Positions 7,031-13,745 of a stretch of 13,745 nucleotides of DNA are shown here, one piece after another. This stretch comes from Candidatus Helarchaeota archaeon (lineage in GTDB: Archaea > Asgardarchaeota > Lokiarchaeia > Helarchaeales > JABXJV01): contig JABXJV010000557.1 of the NCBI GenBank assembly GCA_013375355.1, positions 1-13,745 on the forward strand, given 5' to 3'. Numbering within the stretch: position 1 is the stretch's first letter; each line of letters begins with the position of its first letter. Under the pieces are notes generated by a model, which saw nothing but the letters and a program-made list of their open reading frames with translations, had not been told where the DNA came from and ran no database searches. The translations under genes were made by a program, and so were the position numbers.

Positions 7031-8947
7031 ATGCCAAAAAAGAAAAAGGTCATAGGAATTGATTTGGGTACGAGTAACTCAGCTGCGGCAGCATTTATTG
7101 GAGGGCGTGCAACCATTATACCTAGTGCAGAAGGAACTAGTTTAGGGGGAAAGATGTTTCCATCCGTTGTAGCATTTTTAAAAGATGGAACTCGATTAAT
7201 TGGAGAACCTGCGAGAAGACAAATGGTCTCAAACCCTGATAGAACAATAACTGCAATTAAAAGAAAAATGGGAACAGATCACAAAATAAAAATTGATCAT
7301 AATGAGTTTACTCCTCAAGACATCTCTGCAATGATATTACAAAAAATTAAACGTGATGCCGAGGCATTTCTTGATGCTGAAGTTGACGCAGCTGTTATTA
7401 CAGTTCCTGCATTTTTTAATGATAATCAAAGACAGGCAACAAAAGACGCTGGAAGAATCGCAGGATTGGAAGTAAAACGATTAATCAATGAGCCTACAGC
7501 CGCATGTTTAGCATATGGTATTGATAAAGAGAAAAAAGATTTAAAAATATGTGTTTTGGATTTGGGTGGAGGCACATTTGACGTTACAATAATGGAAATG
7601 GGAGAAACCGAAGAAGGAGCAGTCTTTCAAGTTATTTCCACAAGTGGTGATACTGCATTAGGGGGAACTGACATGGACAAGCTGATTGTTGATTGGATTG
7701 TTTCTGAATTTCAAAAAGAGCAAGGAATAGATTTGAGAGGTGATTCCATGGCTATAATGAGAGTTAGAGAAGCTGCAGAAAAAGCAAAAATTGAACTATC
7801 AACCACTTTACAAACGAATATAAACCTCCCTTACGTAACTGCAGATAGTACTGGTCCAAAACATTTGAGTTTAACGTTTACTAGAGCAAAATTAGAAGAA
7901 ATTATAGAACCTATATTGGACAGATTGGATAGACCAATTAGACTTGCATTAGAAGATGGAAAAATGGGGTCATCAAAAATAGATAAAGTAATACTTGTCG
8001 GTGGACCTACCCGCATGCCTTGTGTCAGAGGAAAGTTTAAAGAAGCTTTTGGAAGAGAAGCCGAAAGGGGAATAGATCCAATGGAGTGTGTAGCTTTAGG
8101 AGCTTCTATTCAAGCTGCTGTAATGGAAGGTGAAACAAAAGAATTACTCTTATTAGATGTAACTCCTTTAACTTTAGGAGTTGAAACATTGGGTGGAATA
8201 TTTACTCCTTTAATTGAACATAATACGACCATCCCCACAAAAAAGACTAATATATTTTCCACTGCAGCAGATAATCAACCTGCTGTCGAAATTAATGTTT
8301 TACAAGGAGAACGTAAAATGGCAGCAGATAATTTATCATTAGGTAAATTTCATCTTATTGGCATTCCCCCTGCTCCAAGAGGAATGCCACAGATTGAAGT
8401 AACTTTCGATATTGATTCAAACGGTATTTTAAATGTATCTGCCCATGATTTAGGAACGGGTAAAAAACAGTCAATAACAATTACAGCAACTACAAAATTG
8501 TCTGAAGATGAAATTGAAAAGAAAATTAAAGACGCTGAAAAATTCGCAGAACAAGATAAAAAGACAAAAGAAAAAATAGAAATTAAAAATCAAGCAGATT
8601 CGATGGTTTACAATACTGAAAAACTTCTAAAAGAGCATAAAGATAAAATACCAGACCAGTTACAGAAAAAAATTGAAAAAGGAATTGAAGATTTAAAAGA
8701 AGTTATAAAAACTGATGATGCTGGAAAAATAAAACCTAAAATGGATGAATTAGAAAAATCTCTTCATGAAATGTCAGGTATAATATATCAAGCTGCGGCA
8801 CAACAACAGGCAGCACAACAGGCTTACCAACAAGCGGGTCAACAAGCAGGTCCGGAGACACCTCCGAAGACAGAAAAAACAGAAGAAGAAGCAAATGTAG
8901 TGGATGCAGATTATGTTATAGAAGACGAAGATGAAGAAAAAAAATAA
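7031..8947 (+). CDS. dnaK: DnaK, Hsp70 chaperone
   Basis: ATP-dependent Hsp70 of 638 residues, full length. ATPase-domain motifs are all present: [10 protein letters not shown] (8-17, phosphate 1), [11 protein letters not shown] (153-163), [10 protein letters not shown] (176-185, phosphate 2) and VGGPTRMP (323-330, adenosine). The interdomain linker and start of the substrate-binding domain are [12 protein letters not shown] (372-383). The lid is helical from about 490, then a Gln/Ala-rich stretch (587-606) leads to an acidic end, [16 protein letters not shown]. The loop between residues 70 and 100 is short: the insert of about two dozen residues seen in Gram-negative DnaK is missing, as in Gram-positive and other archaeal DnaK. 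I chose ATG 7031 because AGGAAGTGA sits just before it; an in-frame TTG at 7001 lies inside grpE. Confidence 0.97.
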   Translation: MPKKKKVIGIDLGTSNSAAAAFIGGRATIIPSAEGTSLGGKMFPSVVAFLKDGTRLIGEPARRQMVSNPDRTITAIKRKMGTDHKIKIDHNEFTPQDISAMILQKIKRDAEAFLDAEVDAAVITVPAFFNDNQRQATKDAGRIAGLEVKRLINEPTAACLAYGIDKEKKDLKICVLDLGGGTFDVTIMEMGETEEGAVFQVISTSGDTALGGTDMDKLIVDWIVSEFQKEQGIDLRGDSMAIMRVREAAEKAKIELSTTLQTNINLPYVTADSTGPKHLSLTFTRAKLEEIIEPILDRLDRPIRLALEDGKMGSSKIDKVILVGGPTRMPCVRGKFKEAFGREAERGIDPMECVALGASIQAAVMEGETKELLLLDVTPLTLGVETLGGIFTPLIEHNTTIPTKKTNIFSTAADNQPAVEINVLQGERKMAADNLSLGKFHLIGIPPAPRGMPQIEVTFDIDSNGILNVSAHDLGTGKKQSITITATTKLSEDEIEKKIKDAEKFAEQDKKTKEKIEIKNQADSMVYNTEKLLKEHKDKIPDQLQKKIEKGIEDLKEVIKTDDAGKIKPKMDELEKSLHEMSGIIYQAAAQQQAAQQAYQQAGQQAGPETPPKTEKTEEEANVVDADYVIEDEDEEKK

Positions 8948-8956
8948 ACCCTCTTT

Positions 8957-8967
8957 TTATAAATAAA
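8957..8967 (+). promoter_or_regulatory. Possible internal promoter before dnaJ
   Basis: The 38-nt gap between dnaK and dnaJ holds TTTATAAATAA. A start about 25 nt downstream would fall at the dnaJ ATG and give a leaderless message, which suits the weak ribosome binding site there. In AT-rich DNA such a match is easily accidental; simple read-through from dnaK is as likely. Confidence 0.25.
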
Positions 8968-8985
8968 TAAAATGGTAATTTCTGT

Positions 8986-10098
8986 ATGTCAAGCGATATG
9001 TATGGAAAAGATCTGTATAAAATATTAGGTGTTGATGAAAATGCAACACAAGATGAAATAAAAAAAGCATACAGAAAATTAGCTAGAAAATACCATCCGG
9101 ATATAAATAAAAGTAAAGATGCAGAAGAAAAGTTTAAAAATATAAATTTAGCCTATGAAATTCTTGGAGACGAAGAAAAGCGGAGACGTTACGACCGAGG
9201 TGGTCTTGGGGGATTTGGAGACTTAATTAGTGAGATATTTGGGGGAGGTTTTGGTGGATTCGGAGATATTTTTAGTGATTTTGGCATTGGTGATATATTT
9301 GGAAGACGGAGAAATTACGCAAGACCTTCTCGTCCGGAACCTCAACGGGGAGAAAGCATAAGGTATGATTTAGAAATTACTCTTGAGGAAGCATTTTCAG
9401 GAGTAAAAAGGAAACTTGAGATTCCTCGAAATGAACGTTGTACAGTTTGTGATGGTTCTGGTTCAAAGGCTGGAACTAAACCAACTGATTGTCGTGAATG
9501 TAATGGAACAGGCCAAAAAAGAATTGTAAGAAAAATAGCCTTTGGTCAAATGGTTAACATTGTTACATGCAATAGATGCCACGGATCTGGTGAGGTTGTA
9601 AAGGATCCATGTAAAACTTGTAAAGGGACAGGGTTAGTTAAAAAAATTAAACATATTACAGTTAATATTCCTAAGGGTGCATATACTGGGTTAAAATTAA
9701 AGATGACTGGAGAGGGAAATGCAGGTCTTAGAGGTGCAAATCCAGGACATCTATATATCATAGTATATGTGAAGGACCATGATTTCTTTATCAGAGATGG
9801 TAATCATATCGCTATTAAAATTCCAATAACTTATTCTCAAATGGTCCTAGGAGATGAGATTGACATCCCTACTTTAGATGGGGAAACTAAATTAAAAATA
9901 CCAAAAGGAACAGAATATGGGAAGATTTTTGAATTAAAAGGAAAAGGAATGCCTAAAATTAGTATAACAATAGGAAATGATTATATAGAGGAGGAATCAA
10001 GAGGAAACCAATACGTACAAGTATATATTGTTATTCCTAATAATATTAATAAAGAACAAAAAGAAATTTTGAAAAAACTTAAAGATTTGGGGCTCTAG
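8986..10098 (+). CDS. dnaJ: DnaJ, Hsp40 co-chaperone, type I
   Basis: DnaJ delivers unfolded clients to DnaK and stimulates its ATPase. The 370-residue product has the full type I layout. The J-domain is at about 8-72 with HPD at 37-39. A Gly/Phe-rich linker with GGFGDIF-type repeats spans 73-108. The zinc domain has four CxxCxGxG repeats starting at Cys 152, 169, 195 and 209. Two C-terminal substrate-binding beta domains follow. All eight zinc cysteines are present. ATG 8986 has no clear ribosome binding site; ATG 8998 is a second option, four residues in. It is the last gene of the hsp20-grpE-dnaK-dnaJ run. Gene order and domains are those of bacterial DnaJ, in line with joint transfer of the set. 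Confidence 0.96.
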   Translation: MSSDMYGKDLYKILGVDENATQDEIKKAYRKLARKYHPDINKSKDAEEKFKNINLAYEILGDEEKRRRYDRGGLGGFGDLISEIFGGGFGGFGDIFSDFGIGDIFGRRRNYARPSRPEPQRGESIRYDLEITLEEAFSGVKRKLEIPRNERCTVCDGSGSKAGTKPTDCRECNGTGQKRIVRKIAFGQMVNIVTCNRCHGSGEVVKDPCKTCKGTGLVKKIKHITVNIPKGAYTGLKLKMTGEGNAGLRGANPGHLYIIVYVKDHDFFIRDGNHIAIKIPITYSQMVLGDEIDIPTLDGETKLKIPKGTEYGKIFELKGKGMPKISITIGNDYIEEESRGNQYVQVYIVIPNNINKEQKEILKKLKDLGL

Positions 10099-10162
10099 TA
10101 AACTTAATATTGTAAATTTTCAAAAAAATGATTAAATTTATTATTTAACTCATTAATTTTCA

Positions 10163-10183
10163 AATTTTTCCTATTTTTTATTC
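10163..10183 (+). terminator. T-rich terminator candidate after dnaJ
   Basis: T-runs at 10165-10169 and 10174-10179 fit an archaeal terminator for the chaperone operon. The gap between dnaJ and the tRNA is about 180 bp, very AT-rich and without a gene. An ATTTAAAA element at 10217-10224 could serve as TATA box for the tRNA, with a leader of about 35 nt. Confidence 0.4.
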
Positions 10184-10303
10184 TTATAGAAAATAATAAT
10201 ATTTAAAACAATAGAATTTAAAAAAAATAATAACCAAGCAAATGAAACAGAGATTACGTTTGTCATTAAAGAATAAAGCCGCAGGGATAGCCAAGCTGGT
10301 CAA

Positions 10304-10327
10304 CTAGCTTTAGTCAAGGAAGACTAA
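10304..10327 (+). other. Predicted tRNA intron in the D-arm, 24 nt, non-canonical position
   Basis: Removing these 24 nt joins GGTCAA to AGGCG and gives a standard D-arm. The flanks form a bulge-helix-bulge motif: outer helix GCU (10295-10297) with GGC (10329-10331), central 4-bp helix GGUC (10298-10301) with GACU (10322-10325), and 3-nt bulges AA|C and AA|A. The cut falls between tRNA positions 21 and 22; because flanking bases repeat, the junction can shift by one base. An 8-bp hairpin, CTTTAGTC (10308-10315) with GACTAAAG (10322-10329), competes with the splice fold. Confidence 0.75.
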
Positions 10328-10343
10328 AGGCGCTGGACTCAAG

Positions 10344-10358
10344 ATCAAAAAATAAGTT
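10344..10358 (+). other. Predicted tRNA intron at canonical position 37/38, 15 nt
   Basis: These 15 nt interrupt the anticodon loop after G37. The motif uses CUCA (10338-10341) against UAAG (10353-10356) with one C-A mismatch, and bulges AG|A and UU|A, over the anticodon stem as outer helix. The intron is near the minimum size known in archaea. The repeated ATC at both ends makes the exact junction ambiguous by up to three bases, but 37/38 is the canonical site. Confidence 0.8.
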
Positions 10359-10438
10359 ATCCAGTCTCGAAGGAGTTCGAGGGTTCGAATCCCCCTCCCT
10401 GCACCATTGATTCTCCTTATTTTTAGGGGCAGTAAATT

Positions 10439-11440
10439 ATGAAACGGCTTATATCCCATATAAAAACAGAAGAAATAAAAAAGATTTTGCTGATTTCACA
10501 CCCAAACGCAGATCCAGACGCATTTTGCGGCTTGCATGCTTTAAAATTAATATTAAATAGGATCCTTTCAAATCTTGAAATTGAAATTTTCGCTGAAGGA
10601 TTGAGCTCTTTATCTGAGCAAATTGCTGCAGAATTGAATATTGAAATATCAGCTGAAATACAAAATTTTTCCCCCGATCTAGTTATTTTATTTGACGTCA
10701 ATAATGTTAATAATATAGGACCCATTTCTGAACAAATTAAACTCGATACAAAATCAATCATAATAATTGATCATCACGCAGCTCCACCCAATATTGAAGA
10801 TTATTCTCCATTATCTGTTATCGATGATAATGCAATATCTGCCACAGAAATTATATTTGATATTTTTGATCAAATGGATATTCAATTGACACCAGAAGAG
10901 GCATTTCTTATTTTGCTAGGCATGTTATATGATTCGAGACATTTTATTTTAGGTAGCTTAAGGAGCTTCTCAATTGTTCCTAAATTAATAGAAAGTGGAG
11001 CCGATTATTCTCGAGCAATTTCTATTTTAAGGATCCCCATGAGTAGACCTGAGAAAATCGCCCGAATCAAAGCCGCTCAACGCTTGGAAATTCTTGAAAT
11101 TAAAGATTGGATTATACTGACCTCTCATGTGAGTTCATATGAAGCTAGTGCTTGTCGTGCTTTATTAAATTTAGGTGCTGACGTGGTAATAGTAACTGCA
11201 GAGAAAAAAAATGAAGTGAGAATAAGCGCAAGAAGTACAACTAGATTTTATGAACAAACTAAGATTCATTTGGGAAAAGATATAATGGAAAAATTAAGTT
11301 CAATTATAAATGGCGTAGGTGGAGGACATGCAACAGCTGCTGGTTGTAATGGTACTCAAAATGCAAAAGAAGCTAATGAACAAATAATTAAGATTTTGGA
11401 AAGCCTACTCCAGGAAATTAATAATAACAATCAACTTTGA
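10439..11440 (+). CDS. DHH/DHHA1 phosphoesterase, NrnA-like (oligoribonuclease or pAp phosphatase type)
   Basis: Metal-dependent phosphoesterase of 333 residues, the usual length of NrnA-like proteins. The DHH domain has motif I SHPNADPDA (20-28), Asp 86 in ILFDV, the DHH triad at 111-113 and Asp 165 in LLGMLYDSRHF. The DHHA1 domain closes with GVGGGHATAAG (292-302), the substrate-binding Gly-rich motif. Family members degrade short oligonucleotides, remove the 3' phosphate of pAp, or hydrolyse cyclic dinucleotides; which one applies here cannot be read from sequence. ATG 10439 has AGGGG about 10 nt upstream. It follows the tRNA by 32 nt and touches the next gene, so it is likely co-transcribed with the CYTH protein. 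Confidence 0.88.
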   Translation: MKRLISHIKTEEIKKILLISHPNADPDAFCGLHALKLILNRILSNLEIEIFAEGLSSLSEQIAAELNIEISAEIQNFSPDLVILFDVNNVNNIGPISEQIKLDTKSIIIIDHHAAPPNIEDYSPLSVIDDNAISATEIIFDIFDQMDIQLTPEEAFLILLGMLYDSRHFILGSLRSFSIVPKLIESGADYSRAISILRIPMSRPEKIARIKAAQRLEILEIKDWIILTSHVSSYEASACRALLNLGADVVIVTAEKKNEVRISARSTTRFYEQTKIHLGKDIMEKLSSIINGVGGGHATAAGCNGTQNAKEANEQIIKILESLLQEINNNNQL

Positions 11441-11445
11441 TATTT

Positions 11446-12024
11446 ATGACTAAAGAAAAGTTTGAAAGCGAAATTAGAATATTATTTAAAGATGTTAATC
11501 CATTCATAGAAACTTTGAATTCACTTAATGCTCAAATTATTAAAAGTTACTCTTTTAAAGACCATTGTTATAAGCCTAAAGGAGTTGATTGGGATTTAAA
11601 AGAGAAGATAATGAGAATCAGAGAATGGAAAAAAAAATCCCAATTATTATTCACAAAAATAAAAGTTATTAAATTCAAAGATATTTCATTTAAGCAATCC
11701 TTTTTTCCAGAAGGAAAATTGGTTCTCTATGAAGGTACTTTGCAAGGAGCTCAAACACTACTAAAAGAATGGAATTTTGAATTGTGGTTTTTAATTGAAA
11801 AAGAAGAAGGCCATCTATATAAGATTATAAAACCATTTGAGTTAACTATCGCTTTGGAAAAGATTAAAAGTTTAGGTTATACTGCCGAACTTGAATTTTG
11901 GGGTGAAAATATTCAGGAAATTTACAAGAAGTTTCAAAAAAGTATTTCATTATTAAAGTTAAATCCCAAAACAATCACCTATAAACCCCTTCCACAGATT
12001 TTTTATGAAAATTTAGTTAAATAA
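11446..12024 (+). CDS. CYTH-domain protein (class IV adenylate cyclase / triphosphatase-like)
   Basis: A 192-residue protein with the CYTH tunnel fold, whose members act on triphosphate substrates (adenylate cyclase CyaB, thiamine triphosphatase, RNA triphosphatase or tripolyphosphatase). The opening motif is FESEIRI, with Glu 7, Glu 9 and Arg 11 where the family has E-x-E-x-K. DHCYKP (39-44), MRIREW (56-61), TKIKV (70-74) and AELEFWGE (147-154) follow in the expected order and supply the basic and acidic tunnel residues. The final 30 residues extend beyond the core. The start could also be TTG 11437, which overlaps the stop of the preceding DHH gene in TTGA; I prefer ATG 11446, though neither has a good ribosome binding site. 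It is convergent with the next gene, only 17 nt away. The exact substrate is unknown. Confidence 0.8.
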   Translation: MTKEKFESEIRILFKDVNPFIETLNSLNAQIIKSYSFKDHCYKPKGVDWDLKEKIMRIREWKKKSQLLFTKIKVIKFKDISFKQSFFPEGKLVLYEGTLQGAQTLLKEWNFELWFLIEKEEGHLYKIIKPFELTIALEKIKSLGYTAELEFWGENIQEIYKKFQKSISLLKLNPKTITYKPLPQIFYENLVK

Positions 12025-12041
12025 TAAAAAAAATGTCAAAA

Positions 12042-13049
12042 TCATTTTAATTTTAGAAAATTTTGTGTTAAATCCAATATAAAATCATCAATATTTTCTA
12101 TAGGGATTGTAGCACCACATGCAAGCGCATGACCTCCTCCATAACCATTATATTTTTTGGCTAATCCTGTAACAATTTCATTAATTGGTTTTCTAGCCCG
12201 AATACTTACTCTTACCTTTGTATAAGCTTGAAGATTTCGTCGAAATAGATTTTTTATAAAATCTTTAAACCTGATTGAGATATTTGCTTGACCATCCCCA
12301 ACCGCTATTGCAAAATCGGTATTTGGCTGCTCAATTAGGTAACTTGCAGCAATACCTATGTATTTTGTGTAAGCATGGACTATTCTAACATTTTTTATAA
12401 CTTCTTGCTTATTTAATGTGTCTTTTTTTATTTTTTCTAAAATAAAACGCCGATTCGTAGCATTTTCGAATAATTTCTTAGTAAAACCGACACCATTTTT
12501 ATCTCGTTCATAGAATAGATTATTAAGGAATTCTCTACCATTATGTAGTCCTGACATGAGACATGCATAAACATCAAATAATGTTTCAGTTCGCATTCTC
12601 GTCATTCTTTTCTCGACTAATGGAGTTATTATTCGATCGTCATTTGCTCCAAGGCATAAAAGAAAATCAGCCTTTTTCTTTTTACTTTCATCTATTTTTT
12701 GAATAAATCTCTCATAAACTAATTGAGTGCAGCAGATATTTGTGTTTCGAATTACATTTATCCCTGCGGCCTTCAACTGGGCATCATATGGAAATCTATG
12801 GTGATCGATTAGGTTAATTTCAAATCCTTTTACCGCTAAATCGGTTAATCTTTTTAGATATAGATTACTGTTGTCTGCATTAATATCTACCAAAAACAAC
12901 TTCTTTGGTCTGTCCTTTGCTAATCTTTTCAGAAATTTATTTATATAACCAACAGTTGCATAATTTAAGTCTTCTAATTTATCTAATTCTGCTAAAATAA
13001 GAATTCCAGCCGCGCAGAATCCATCGAAATCTTTATGCGCAATGATCAA
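12042..13049 (-). CDS. DHH-family phosphoesterase, RecJ-like
   Basis: A 335-residue DHH-superfamily hydrolase. Motif I is AHKDFDGFCAAG (4-15), of the H-x-D-x-D-G kind found in archaeal RecJ-like proteins. It is followed by LVDIN with Asp 55, IDHH (81-84), a fourth motif CLGANDDRI with Asp 137/138, and the DHHA1 motif GYGGGHALACG (302-312). Catalytic metal ligands appear complete. It differs from the other DHH gene in motif I and in the middle region, so they are not recent duplicates. Likely activities are exonuclease or small-molecule phosphoesterase. Start is TTG 13049, supported by AAGGAG seven nt upstream on the minus strand; no ATG is near. It is divergent from the phosphoribosyltransferase and convergent with the CYTH gene. 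Confidence 0.85.
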   Translation of the reverse strand: MIIAHKDFDGFCAAGILILAELDKLEDLNYATVGYINKFLKRLAKDRPKKLFLVDINADNSNLYLKRLTDLAVKGFEINLIDHHRFPYDAQLKAAGINVIRNTNICCTQLVYERFIQKIDESKKKKADFLLCLGANDDRIITPLVEKRMTRMRTETLFDVYACLMSGLHNGREFLNNLFYERDKNGVGFTKKLFENATNRRFILEKIKKDTLNKQEVIKNVRIVHAYTKYIGIAASYLIEQPNTDFAIAVGDGQANISIRFKDFIKNLFRRNLQAYTKVRVSIRARKPINEIVTGLAKKYNGYGGGHALACGATIPIENIDDFILDLTQNFLKLK

Positions 13050-13156
13050 AATATTACTCCTTGAAATCTACTTATATTTCACCGAATTTAATTAAATTTC
13101 TAATCTTTTAAATTGTATATATTTTTTAAAATATCCATTAAAAAAACTTAGAGCAA

Positions 13157-13176
13157 GATTTTTGATATAAAAAATC
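13157..13176 (+). promoter_or_regulatory. Phosphoribosyltransferase promoter with overlapping palindrome
   Basis: GATTTTT (13157-13163) and AAAAATC (13170-13176) are perfect inverted arms around GATATA. The centre reads as a TATA box, GATATAAA, with start expected near 13190, 15-20 nt before the gene. A regulator binding here would block TATA recognition. AT-rich composition weakens the case. The minus-strand DHH gene reads away from the same 157-bp gap. Confidence 0.35.
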
Positions 13177-13206
13177 CTTGAACTCTCTACAAAATAATTA
13201 TAATTA

Positions 13207-13745
13207 GTGATTAAATTGGATTATATCTACTTCAATTGGTCGAAAATCTATTTTCAATGTCTTGAACTAGCTAAAAAAATTAAGACAGATGGTTTTTTTC
13301 CTGATTTAATATTAGGGCTAGCAAGAGGAGGACTTATAATTGCAAGATTACTTTCTGATTTTCTCAAAGTTAAAGAAATTTTGACTTTACAATTAGAATC
13401 CTATAAAACATTAAATCAAAAGAAATCATCTCCAAAACTTATAAACGACATTTCCTGTAGCGTAAACAATAAAAAAATTCTTCTTTGTGATGATTTGGTA
13501 GATACTGGAGAAACAATGGTTTATATTACAAATTATATTAAAAATAAGGGCTGTAACAATATGAAAGTTGCAACATTGCATAAGAAACCTCATTCAAAAT
13601 TTACCCCCGATTTTTATATTCAAGAAGTTAATGCTTGGATAATTTATCCTTGGGAGCTCCAAGAATTTATAACCGCTTTACAAAAATCAAAAAAAAATAT
13701 AACAGATATTGAAGAAGAACTATCTAAACTCGAGGTTGAAAATGA
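13207..13745 (+). CDS. Phosphoribosyltransferase, PRPP-dependent, partial (runs off the window)
   Basis: The frame is open from GTG 13207 to the window end, 179 residues with no stop seen, so the C-terminus is missing. LGLARGGLIIA (37-47) is the family's first phosphate-binding loop. ILLCDDLVDTGETM (91-104) is the PRPP-binding signature. FTPDFYIQEVNAWIIYPWE (132-150) matches the end of archaeal purine-type phosphoribosyltransferases of the xanthine/hypoxanthine kind. It would transfer a base to PRPP in purine salvage; the base is not decidable. The last residues, rich in Glu and Lys after 160, are an extension of unknown length. The start could also be TTG 13216. Frame stop TAA at 13201 excludes a longer N-terminus. 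Confidence 0.85.
   Translation, partial: MIKLDYIYFNWSKIYFQCLELAKKIKTDGFFPDLILGLARGGLIIARLLSDFLKVKEILTLQLESYKTLNQKKSSPKLINDISCSVNNKKILLCDDLVDTGETMVYITNYIKNKGCNNMKVATLHKKPHSKFTPDFYIQEVNAWIIYPWELQEFITALQKSKKNITDIEEELSKLEVEN

Larger units (their letters stand above)
10281..10406 (+). tRNA. tRNA-Leu(CAA) with two predicted introns
   Basis: Reads UUG leucine codons. The acceptor stem is GCAGGGA (10281-10287) with TCCCTGC (10396-10402), discriminator A 10403, and CCA encoded at 10404-10406. The anticodon stem is CTGGA (10333-10337) with TCCAG (10360-10364) and anticodon CAA at 10340-10342. A type II variable arm, CTC/GAG, is at 10366-10375. The T-loop TTCGAAT is at 10384-10390. The T-stem GAGGG/CCCCC has one A-C mismatch at position 50:64. 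The canonical fold needs 10304-10327 removed from the D-arm and 10344-10358 from the anticodon loop. This restores GCC/GGC pairing, the G18-G19 pair, A14, A21 and the G15-C48 pair, and leaves 87 nt with CCA. The next coding gene starts 32 nt downstream and may share the transcript. Confidence 0.93.

Noticed and set aside
10308..10329. Hairpin CTTTAGTC/GACTAAAG as an independent terminator or operator
   Set aside because: It sits inside the tRNA gene and is better explained as part of the D-arm intron.
9546..11440. Antisense frames at 9546-9761 and 10423-10761
   Set aside because: Both lie across confident DnaJ and DHH coding sequence with clear domain motifs on the plus strand.
13085..13098. 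Perfect 14-bp palindrome AATTTAATTAAATT
   Set aside because: Pure A/T and in a very AT-rich gap, so a chance origin is likely.
1..13745. CRISPR array, insertion sequence or prophage
   Set aside because: No regularly spaced repeats of suitable length, no transposase or integrase motifs and no attachment-site duplication next to the tRNA were seen.

Overview
AT-rich DNA from an archaeon. The archaeal signs are two tandem thermosome (group II chaperonin) genes, a typical archaeal ArsR-type winged-helix regulator, a leucine tRNA that can be folded with bulge-helix-bulge introns, GGTGA-type ribosome binding sites, and TATA-like promoters ahead of genes. The high A+T content, the bacterial-type DnaK/DnaJ/GrpE set and the split tRNA would fit an Asgard (Promethearchaeota, e.g. 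Loki-like) genome. That placement is inference; nothing in the window is diagnostic.

Layout. (1) 30-1911, minus strand: an ArsR-like regulator and three small, poorly recognisable genes. One has paired CxxC motifs. Another weakly resembles the 6-pyruvoyl-tetrahydropterin synthase/QueD fold but lacks its zinc histidines. (2) 1912-2400: a 489-bp gene-free stretch with TATA-like sequences and several inverted repeats, leading into the chaperonin genes. (3) 2401-5726, plus strand: two complete thermosome subunits 17 nt apart, followed by a T-rich terminator. (4) 5827-10098, plus strand: hsp20, grpE, dnaK and dnaJ with their own TATA box. (5) 10281-10406: tRNA-Leu(CAA) that folds canonically only if two segments are removed, 24 nt in the D-loop and 15 nt in the anticodon loop. 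(6) 10439-12024, plus strand: a DHH/DHHA1 phosphoesterase (NrnA-like) that touches or overlaps a CYTH-domain gene. These are convergent with a second, RecJ-like DHH protein at 12042-13049 on the minus strand. (7) 13207 to the window end: a 3'-truncated phosphoribosyltransferase transcribed divergently from the second DHH gene.

How it works together. Regions 3 and 4 form a protein-folding island. The small heat shock protein holds unfolding proteins. DnaJ delivers clients to DnaK, whose nucleotide is exchanged by GrpE. The ATP-driven thermosome completes folding. DnaK, DnaJ and GrpE are patchy in archaea and generally regarded as acquired from bacteria, so both folding systems sit side by side here. 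Regions 6 and 7 hold nucleotide- and phosphate-handling enzymes with no proven joint pathway.

The most unusual element is the tRNA-Leu with a predicted non-canonical D-arm intron plus a minimal anticodon intron. The least understood part is the minus-strand block on the left.
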